Shown here: positions 56,688 to 64,000 of the stretch, piece by piece
Layout: each line of letters starts with the position of its first letter
Position numbering within the stretch: position 1 is the first letter of the stretch
NCBI GenBank assembly: GCA_039105265.1
Contig: JAPFFF010000002.1
Span: forward strand, 9,238,001-9,302,000
Length of the DNA stretch: 64,000 nucleotides
Reading direction: 5' to 3'
Source of the DNA: Tritrichomonas musculus
Lineage: Eukaryota; Parabasalia; Tritrichomonadida; Tritrichomonadidae
Made by a program: the position numbers and the translations under genes
The notes under the pieces: generated by a model
Database searches by the model: none
What the model was told of the DNA's origin: nothing
What the model saw: only the letters and a program-made list of their open reading frames with translations

Positions 56688-57160
56688 ATATGACAATATA
56701 TATCAAAAATTGAAGAATAGATCTTCTGAATCATTAGCGATCTTCTCACTTAGTAAAATATTTATAAACTCTATATCACCTTTTTTGCATGTATAATGAC
56801 AAAGTCTTCGGATTTCAAAATATTTATTTTTGGTTATATTTTTCTTTTGCTGTGTAATATTTATTTATTTAACATCTATTAATCGTTTTCATCATTTATT
56901 ATATTTTTAAAGACAAATTGAAAGCAAATTAGGTTTATACAAATTGAAAGCAAATGAGAGGTGAGACTGCAATACAAATAAATCATATCCAAAAAATAAT
57001 TATAGATTAGTATTTTTAATTAATATTTAATTTATTAAATTAAAATCATATAGATAACTTAAATGTTGAGATAAATATGAAATAAAGATTTTAATATTGA
57101 ATAGTTTACACATTATATTTTCTGAGTGTAAAACCTTAATTCTGAGAATTATTTTTTTAT
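56688..57160. other. Intergenic AT-rich DNA
   Basis: No gene or clear repeat beyond a short duplicated phrase (ACAAATTGAAAGCAAAT near 56911 and 56939). The promoter of the transporter gene should lie here, but no Inr-like motif is convincing. Confidence 0.4.
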
Positions 57161-58387
57161 ATGGTTTTATGCATCAAAGAATATTATAATTGTTTTGTTA
57201 TCATAATTGGGCAAATTTCATATGGAACAATTGTTGGTTTCCCATCTCCACCAGGAAAAGGTTTTAATTCAGATCATCATTTAGAAAAGTCACTTTTAAA
57301 TACATTAACATCGGCATTTGCAATTCTTGGTGCATTTTTAACAGCAGGGTTAATAAAAGTCTTTCATAATTCCAGAAAAAAAACGTTATTCACTATATCT
57401 TGTATAAGTGTTGGGTTTTGGGCTTTTAATTTCCTCAGTACGATCAGTATTTTATGGAGTGTTTTATCTGGTGCTCTAATGGGCATTTCTCTTGGCTGCC
57501 TTTCAACAATTGATCCATTATACATGATCGAATTACATCCAGAAGAAAAGCAAGATTTTTATGGAATATTATGCCAGCTTGGTGTTCCGATTGGAATGAT
57601 TATTTTTAACTTTTTAGGGCCAACTTTAACGTATATGGAATTATATTATGTTGGTGCTTCAATTGACTTTTTTTTAGCCATTTTAGCATTATTTATCGAT
57701 GAGTCACCAGCAGTTGCAGCGATAAGATTAGAAGAAGAGAAATCAATTATTGAGAATATTCCAATGGAGTCACTTTTTCAGAAGAAATATATAATTAGTA
57801 TTATTTTCGGCATTCTTCTTATGTTTTTTCAACAATTTTGTGGAATTACTGCAATTATCACTTATTTGGTTGATATAATGACAAAAACTGGAATTGGACT
57901 TGATCAATATTATCAGGCTGCAATTACATCAAGTGCCCAAATCGTATCTATTTGTTGTGGTGCTGCGATAATTGAAAAAATTGGCTTGAAAATCACTTGG
58001 ATAGTTTCCTGTGCAATTGTTGTCATTTCCCTGCTGATTTTCGCTTTGAATGAAAAGTTTTATTGGTCAAATATTTTGCCTTTAGTCACAATTTTCTTCT
58101 TCCAGCTCGGATTCGGACTCGGAATTGGTCCCATACCTTGGTTTGTCATTCCTGAATACTTCACTGCGAGTCTTCGTTCCAAGGCTTCAATAATCACTGT
58201 CTCTTTGAATTGGCTTTTTGCTTTTGTGACGATCGAAATTTGGCCTCAACTGGTCAAATGTTATAAAATGATGGGGTTGTTCTTGTTCTTTTCTGGGATT
58301 TCTTTGGTTGCTTTGCTTTTCGGCATTTTTTGTATAAAAGGCAAAAGTAATGATGACGATAGAGAATCAACTTATTGGACAATCTAA
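57161..58387 (+). CDS. Sugar-transporter-like MFS protein (SLC2/GLUT type)
   Basis: 408 aa with about twelve hydrophobic helices, six on each side of a charged central loop near residues 180-205. Family signs are FFQQFCGITAIITYLVDI in helix 7 (the QQxxG motif), GFGLGIGPIPWFVIPEYF in helix 10 (the GPxPW motif followed by PE), and NWLFAF in helix 11. It is shorter than the usual 450-500 residues because the N-terminus and loops are minimal, and the usual R-x-G-R-R motifs after helices 2 and 8 are weak (NSRKK, IEKIG). Predicted role: uptake or exchange of a hexose or related solute across the plasma or an internal membrane. The ATG at 57161 starts just before helix 1. The stop is soon followed by a TAAAT sequence, which may serve as a polyadenylation signal. 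Confidence 0.88.
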   Translation: MVLCIKEYYNCFVIIIGQISYGTIVGFPSPPGKGFNSDHHLEKSLLNTLTSAFAILGAFLTAGLIKVFHNSRKKTLFTISCISVGFWAFNFLSTISILWSVLSGALMGISLGCLSTIDPLYMIELHPEEKQDFYGILCQLGVPIGMIIFNFLGPTLTYMELYYVGASIDFFLAILALFIDESPAVAAIRLEEEKSIIENIPMESLFQKKYIISIIFGILLMFFQQFCGITAIITYLVDIMTKTGIGLDQYYQAAITSSAQIVSICCGAAIIEKIGLKITWIVSCAIVVISLLIFALNEKFYWSNILPLVTIFFFQLGFGLGIGPIPWFVIPEYFTASLRSKASIITVSLNWLFAFVTIEIWPQLVKCYKMMGLFLFFSGISLVALLFGIFCIKGKSNDDDRESTYWTI

Positions 58388-58846
58388 TTGTAAATAATTT
58401 AGATGGTGACAACCATTTTTGTTTGTGTTGTGATAAAATTGATAATTTCACTGCCTATCGTTGAGTGCATTGTTGAAATCTGCTGATTCATTGATAAAGT
58501 TGAGAAGGAAAGATCAAATGCTGTTTTTTTTTTCACATTGTTTCGGATGAGGTCAATTTGAAAGGTGAAAAATTCAAAATATTGGAAATACTTGCTCCTG
58601 AGCCAATTTATATTGATTTGAATGAAGACAATAGAGCTTTCTAAATTAACATGGGATGATGGAGGCTTTAGCACCGAATGCTTGGAAGATGATTCTCAAT
58701 ATCCAAAACTGCCAATTCACGTCCTGCCTGCCCAAAGCTGCTGCAATTAGTTTGTTGTTGCACACTAATATTTCAGAGATGGGATGAATTCTACTTTGAA
58801 CTCATGAAAAAAAAATATTAATTTATTCACAGCTTTCAATATTGAT
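58388..58846 (+). pseudogene. Decayed coding DNA of unknown origin
   Basis: Short protein-like pieces in shifting plus-strand frames: 58537-58644 (SDEVNLKGEKFKILEILAPE, then PIYIDLNEDNRAF) and the overlapping 58622-58750 (MKTIELSKLTWDDGGFSTEC, then LEDDSQYPKLPIHVLPAQSC). Composition is coding-like. They probably derive from one host gene, possibly the upstream part of the LRR gene that follows. No domain is recognised. Confidence 0.4.
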
Positions 58847-59826
58847 GTGAATTGGCTTTTTTTTTTGGAAGGAGGAATGATGAATCGTATAAGAAGTGAT
58901 TGTTTCTCTTATTGCCCACTGCTCACCAAGTTAGTAATACCTCCAAATGCCACTCTAATAGAACATAATGCTTTTCGGATTTGTCATTTTGAAGAGGTAT
59001 CAATTCCATCAACTACAAAAATTGAACCAGGTCCATTTCCATTATCTCTGAAACTTCGTATAACAGGTGATATTCAATTCATTCCGAAGCATTTATTCTT
59101 GTCCAATTGTTTCCTGAGAGAAATAACAATTCCTTCTTCTGTAACTTCAATTGGAATAATTGCATTTAATGATTGTTCAGATTTGCAGAAGATTGAGTTC
59201 ACAAGTCCTACTTCTTTAAAAATTTTATTTCATTTTACGATTCAAAAAATGGGAAAAATTGAAAAAATAACTATTCAAAAGTCAGTGACAACAATAGAAT
59301 CTTATGCTTTCATAAAATGTAAAAAGCTTGAACAATTAGATTTTGAAAGTCCTAGCTCTCTTTCGGTGATGGAAGGATGTGCTTTTAGGAATGCCAATCA
59401 ATAAAACAATTGACAATTCCTCCTCTTTTAACTTTTCTTAATCCAGCCGTGTTTAGAAAATGTGCAACAATCACACAACTGACAATTCCTTCTTCTATAA
59501 CTGCAATTATTACTGGAGCTTTCACTGAATGCGCGAAGCTTGAACAAGTGACATTTGAGATTCCTTCTGCTTTGACTCATATCGCTGAAAGTGCATTCAG
59601 CCAAGGCACATCATTGAAGCAAATTGTCATCCCTCCTTCAGTAACTTCAATTGGAAGCTATGCTTTCTATAATTGCTTGTCATTGGAACAGGTAACAATC
59701 CCTCGTTCTGTGGTTTCTATTGGCAATTATGCTTTTCAAAAATGCTCTTCATTGAGAAAAGTTTCAATTCCTTCCTCTGTTACTTCAATTGGTGTTGAAG
59801 CTTTCCCTTCAACAGCTCTATTCTGA
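58847..59826 (+). pseudogene. BspA-like leucine-rich repeat gene with one frameshift
   Basis: BspA-type LRRs (for example ITIPSSVTSIGIIAFNDC and VTIPRSVVSIGNYAFQKC) run through two frames: 58847-59404, then onward to a stop at 59824-59826. At about 59393 the sequence reads GGAATGCCAATC where the repeat pattern expects an extra T (RNCQSIKQLTIP), so a single-base deletion breaks the frame. The 5' end has no good ATG and begins beside an 11-base T run, so it is also incomplete. About a dozen repeats remain. BspA-like proteins are abundant in trichomonads, many at the surface or secreted; here no signal peptide or membrane segment is visible. A sequencing error at the frameshift is possible. Confidence 0.85.
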
Positions 59827-60355
59827 TTTATCTATAGATAGTAATTTTTTTAAATTATAATGCTTTTATTAAATAAAAAAAAAAGATATACTAGATCCTA
59901 TCATTTTATAATGATATAAATTGTTTTCTCAAAAGATAATTTATATCATTAACTACTGATTTTATTTTGAATATTCTAAATATTTAGAAACAGGGAAATA
60001 TTGTGTTATTCAATTTTTATGAATGTAATAGAATTCTTGATAATTATCAAGATATTATGCCGATTTTACATCACCTAAAGACTCACACATTCATTAGATT
60101 GACCCAAACGATACAATTCGACAATTAATTTGAACATATTTCTTTCCTATTTGTAGTATCGTTTCGATTTTTTTAAATACTACCTGCTTTTTATTTAAAA
60201 AATATAATAAACTATTTAATCCAAGATGTGTCTAATACATTATCTGTATAAAAACTATAATTTTTTTATTTTACGTTACTTCAATCATTTTGAAATAATT
60301 GATTAAAAAAATGTGTTTTTGAGTGTGTATTCAAAAAATTCTATGCCTATTTATA
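59827..60355. other. Intergenic DNA
   Basis: No gene is seen. A small inverted pair AAACGATAC / GTATCGTTT lies at about 60107 and 60157. It contains the upstream region of the kinase gene. Confidence 0.4.
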
Positions 60356-63300
60356 ATGGAAGAATTGCAATTACTTTCACTCGAAGATTTTATTTTACAA
60401 AATAAAATTGGGGCTGGAGCTTTTGGGAAGGTTTACAAAGTAAAAGAGAGGAGAACCGGCAATATATATGCAGCCAAAATATCAATCAGGAATATAGAAA
60501 CAAATTCAAACGACCTAAAGCTTGATATTTTCCGTGAAGTCAATATTATTTCCAAATTAAACCATCCCTCTGTTCTCAAATTTATCACTTATAGTCCAAT
60601 CAATTTCAAGAAGAAATCAAAACCAGTCATTATCACCGAATTTGCTTCAAATGGATCCTTAGATGACCTCATTTTTTTAGAAAGAAGTGGAGCCAAAGCA
60701 AACATTAATTATGATGATACTCAAAAACTTATTATTATTTATGGCATTGCTTCAGGTATGTCATATTTGCATTCCCACAACATTATCCATCGTGATTTAA
60801 AGCCAGGCAACATTCTCCTCGATGATTTCTTATTCCCAAAGATTGCAGATTTCGGTCTCTCAAAAACAACGCATCAAAATGAAGAAAGTTTGACATTCAA
60901 TTCCACTTTGGGAGCAATTAAGGGCACCCCGAAATATATATCACCAGAAATATGGAAAAAAGCAGAATATACGAAAGCCTGCGATGTTTATGCATTTTCA
61001 ATCATTTTATATGAAATCATCACAAATATCCAGCCATTCAAAGATTTCAATTTCTTTGAAATTTCATACAAAGTGATTGAAGGCTATCGTCCCAAGTTTT
61101 TGAAAAAAATTCCAGAGTCGTATAAAAATTTGATTGAACGTTGTTGGGAAAAAGAACCAGAAAACCGGCCAACTTTTGACGAAATTTTGAATCAACTTAG
61201 AAATGACCGTGGCTTCATTACCGACCAAATAGATGAAGAAAAATTCAAAAAATACGTGAAATACATTGATGATTATAAAACGTCATTCAATGAATTTGTA
61301 AAGCCAAATAATTTTGAGCATGTAAAGGTAAATGAAATGCAAGATAAAATAATTGAAAATGCTGATTTATTCATGCCGAAATTGTTTCCATTTAAAAAGT
61401 TCATAGAACTCAATGAAAAGTGTAAAAAAATGGTTGAAGAAGCAGAAAATAATTCTGAAAAGCAATATCAAATTGGCAAACATCTTATTAAATGTCAGTA
61501 TTTCTTCCCACAAAACACCGAATTGGGAATCAAATATTTGAAGGAGTCGATCAAAGGAGGATGCAAAAATGCTTTGATTTACTACATTAAAATGCTTATA
61601 AAAGGGAAAGTTATTCCTCAAAATAATGAGAAAGCAAAGAAGCTTCTTGATAATAAATTAAAAGAAGATGTTGGAAATTATTATCTTTTACATGGCATAC
61701 TTAATAAAAAAGAAAAGAAATATGATGAGGCTCTTAAATGCTTTGAAAAATCAATGAATGAAAATAATGGAAATGCTATGTGTGAATATGCCACGATGAT
61801 TTATGAAGGAAATGGATTGCCTTCTGATGAAGAAAGAGCCTTTAAATACTACAAAAAAGATGCTGACAATGGATGTGTCAAAGCCTTATTTAAGTTAGGA
61901 AAAATTCTTAAAGTCGACATGGATAATGATAAAGGAATTCCATTTCTCAAGCTTGCAGCTGAAAAAGGGAATCCAAATGCCCAATTTTACTATTCGTGGC
62001 TGATAGAAGAAGATGAAATTGATACAGATGATGAAACAGAATCTATAGAATATTTGAAAAAGTCAGCATATCAAGGGAATGTTGAAGCGATGAAATTCTT
62101 ATATCAAAATCTTTTTGGAGAAGAAGATATTTATGATCAAAAAGAATTGGTTTATTTTTTGAAAATTCTTTGTGATAAAGGCGATATTGAACTAATGTAT
62201 TATTATGGACGTACATTAATGCAAGGTTTAAATATTACTGCCAATCGAAAAGAAGGGGCTAAATATATAAAAATTGCTGCTGAAAATGGAGTCACTGAAG
62301 CTATAAGTTTTTATGGAAAGTTATTACATACAGGTGTTGGAGTTGATGTTGATAAAGAGCAAGCATTTGAATATTACTTAAAAGGAATTGATAAAGATGA
62401 CTCGGATTCAATGTATTATTATGCATTAATGCTGAAAAATGGAGATTTTGTGCAAGCAAATATTAATGAATCATTGAAATATCTGAAAAAAGCAATTGAC
62501 AAAGGCAACTCATCAGCAATGAACTATTATGCACAGATGTTGTCTATGGGTGATGGAATACCTGTCAACAAAGAAGAGGCAATTAAATACTATAAAATGG
62601 CAATTGAAAAAGGAAATATTGAATCAATGAATAATTACGCACTTATGCTGTCTGAAGGTGATGGAATACCTGTCAACAAAGAAAGAGCAATCAGGTATTT
62701 TAAAATGGCAATTAAAAATGGAAGTGAAGATGCAAAATATAACTATGCAATAATGCTACTTGAAGATGAAAACACGCCTTCTAATAAAGAAGAAGCTGTT
62801 AAATATTATGAACAAGCATTCCTAGGAGGAGATGAGGATGTCCAACATAATTATTCAATGATGGTAATAGAAGATGAAACACCATCAAATAAAGAAGAAG
62901 CCATTTACTATCTTAAAATGCTTGTAAAAAATGGAGACAAAGATGCGATGTTTCGTTATGCCGTTCTGTTATCAGAAGGTGATCTAATTGAAAAGAATGA
63001 TGAAGAAGCAATTAAATACCTTAAAATGGCAATTGAAAAAGGACAAACATCAGCAATGTTTTATTATGCACGTTTATTAATAAAAGGAATTGGTACAAAT
63101 GTTGATAAAGAAGAAGGATTGAAGTATCTAAATATGTCAATTGAAAAAGGTAACGTTGATTCAATTTATTATTATGGTGAATTGTTATATGAAGGCAATT
63201 ATATAGAAATGAATAAAGAAAAAGGAATCAAGTACCTTAAAATGGCAGCTGATAAAGGTTGTACTGATGCAATGATCTATTATGCTTCTGTTTTAGATAA

Positions 63301-64000
63301 AAGTGAAAATTCTGAAAAAAATAAAAAAGAAGTATTAAAATACTACAAAATGGCAGCTGATCTCGAAAACACAAAAGCTATGAAGTACTATAGCATTATG
63401 TTGTCTAACGGAGATGGTGTTGAAGTAAATATGGATGAAGCATTAAACTACATTAAAAAAGCTGTTGAAAAAGGCGACCCAGATGCAATCAATCGCTATG
63501 CTGTGATGTTAATTGACGGTGATGGTGTTGAACCTAACATTGAAGAAGGAATCAAATATTTAAAGATGGCAATTGATAAAGGTTATCCTGAAGCATTTGA
63601 AAATTATGCTAATTTATTAAAAAATGGAGTCGGTGTTGAACTGAATAGAAGAAAAGCTTTAAAGTATTATAAAATGGCAATTGAAAAAGGTTGTTCTGAT
63701 GCTAAAGAAGAATATGAGCAGCTTCTTCACTCAATCGAAAATGAAGAAGAAGAGGAAGAAGAAGAGTACCTTGAAAAAACTCCAAGAATTAAACGGAGAA
63801 GAAGTTTGCCATCTTTAAATAGAACGATTTTAGCAGAATTTAATAAAGTAGATGAAAAAGGAAAACGCAACATTATAAATGCAGAGAATGAAGATCTTAA
63901 TTCAATGTTTTATGTTGGCACTTCATTAGTTGATGGTGAAAACAATTTCACTCAGAACAAAGAAAATGGAATCAAATATTTGGAGAAAGCATGTAAGAAG
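60356..64000 (+). CDS. TKL-like protein kinase with long Sel1-repeat tail, 3' partial
   Basis: Open from ATG 60356 to the right edge (1215 codons, no stop). The kinase domain (about residues 9-285) is intact: GAGAFGKV glycine loop, AAKI lysine, HRDLKPGN catalytic loop, DFGLSK, GTPKYISPE and CWEKEPENRPTFDEI. From about residue 365 a long series of Sel1-type repeats follows (pattern A-x-x-Y-Y-K-M-A-x-E-K-G-N-x-x-A-M-x-x-Y-A), some 20 or more. They are broken once by an acidic Glu-rich linker (near 63745-63770) and a basic RIKRRRS stretch. Sel1 repeats form solenoids that hold partner proteins, so a scaffolded cytosolic kinase is inferred. The kinase domain resembles those of the tandem array, including the linker that follows it (KYVKYIDDYKTSFNEF versus SYVKYIEDYQSSFDAK), so they share descent. 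Confidence 0.94.
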   Translation, partial: MEELQLLSLEDFILQNKIGAGAFGKVYKVKERRTGNIYAAKISIRNIETNSNDLKLDIFREVNIISKLNHPSVLKFITYSPINFKKKSKPVIITEFASNGSLDDLIFLERSGAKANINYDDTQKLIIIYGIASGMSYLHSHNIIHRDLKPGNILLDDFLFPKIADFGLSKTTHQNEESLTFNSTLGAIKGTPKYISPEIWKKAEYTKACDVYAFSIILYEIITNIQPFKDFNFFEISYKVIEGYRPKFLKKIPESYKNLIERCWEKEPENRPTFDEILNQLRNDRGFITDQIDEEKFKKYVKYIDDYKTSFNEFVKPNNFEHVKVNEMQDKIIENADLFMPKLFPFKKFIELNEKCKKMVEEAENNSEKQYQIGKHLIKCQYFFPQNTELGIKYLKESIKGGCKNALIYYIKMLIKGKVIPQNNEKAKKLLDNKLKEDVGNYYLLHGILNKKEKKYDEALKCFEKSMNENNGNAMCEYATMIYEGNGLPSDEERAFKYYKKDADNGCVKALFKLGKILKVDMDNDKGIPFLKLAAEKGNPNAQFYYSWLIEEDEIDTDDETESIEYLKKSAYQGNVEAMKFLYQNLFGEEDIYDQKELVYFLKILCDKGDIELMYYYGRTLMQGLNITANRKEGAKYIKIAAENGVTEAISFYGKLLHTGVGVDVDKEQAFEYYLKGIDKDDSDSMYYYALMLKNGDFVQANINESLKYLKKAIDKGNSSAMNYYAQMLSMGDGIPVNKEEAIKYYKMAIEKGNIESMNNYALMLSEGDGIPVNKERAIRYFKMAIKNGSEDAKYNYAIMLLEDENTPSNKEEAVKYYEQAFLGGDEDVQHNYSMMVIEDETPSNKEEAIYYLKMLVKNGDKDAMFRYAVLLSEGDLIEKNDEEAIKYLKMAIEKGQTSAMFYYARLLIKGIGTNVDKEEGLKYLNMSIEKGNVDSIYYYGELLYEGNYIEMNKEKGIKYLKMAADKGCTDAMIYYASVLDKSENSEKNKKEVLKYYKMAADLENTKAMKYYSIMLSNGDGVEVNMDEALNYIKKAVEKGDPDAINRYAVMLIDGDGVEPNIEEGIKYLKMAIDKGYPEAFENYANLLKNGVGVELNRRKALKYYKMAIEKGCSDAKEEYEQLLHSIENEEEEEEEEYLEKTPRIKRRRSLPSLNRTILAEFNKVDEKGKRNIINAENEDLNSMFYVGTSLVDGENNFTQNKENGIKYLEKACKK

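Overview
The window reads as nuclear DNA of a parabasalid (trichomonad) protist, most likely of the AT-rich Tritrichomonas/Histomonas type. The evidence is the gene content: a KP-43-like subtilisin with a membrane tail, BspA-type leucine-rich repeats, TKL-like kinases fused to Sel1 repeats, a fragment resembling Pmp-type beta-helix surface proteins, and intronless long genes. Intergenic DNA is extremely AT-rich, and TA-flanked inverted-repeat elements are common. The species cannot be fixed from the sequence alone.

Layout. 1-6148: 3' part of a membrane-anchored subtilisin, a TA-flanked 900-bp MITE, a decayed 3' gene fragment and a short pseudokinase. 6149-26940: about 20 kb that is nearly gene-free. 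It holds several inverted-repeat elements (one with 401-bp, almost identical arms nested in an older element), one small minus-strand gene with a possible PAH (Sin3-like) segment, a 131-bp minisatellite and a GC-rich 122/123-bp satellite made of paired hairpins. 26950-28710: two broken host genes, a minus-strand kinase/Sel1 pseudogene abutting a plus-strand beta-helix fragment. 28865-49478: four tandem copies of a unit of about 5.965 kb, each carrying one gene for a kinase-Sel1-BspA LRR fusion. Copies 1-3 are full length (1344 aa); copy 4 has a large in-frame deletion (699 aa). 49479-56687: element-rich ground in which pieces of one or more host genes are separated by two inverted-repeat elements. 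57161-58387: a sugar-transporter-like MFS gene. 58400-59826: decayed coding DNA and a BspA-like gene broken by one frameshift. 60356-64000: the 5' part of a very long kinase with many Sel1 repeats, running off the right edge.

How the genes relate. The main theme is expansion and decay of two modular families, kinase-Sel1 proteins and BspA LRR proteins, which occur separately at the right end and fused in the array. No operon-like grouping is seen and no convincing Inr promoter was recognised. The most notable items are the kinase-Sel1-LRR array with its mosaic sequence differences, the hairpin satellite, and an inverted-repeat element family present in at least three states of preservation.
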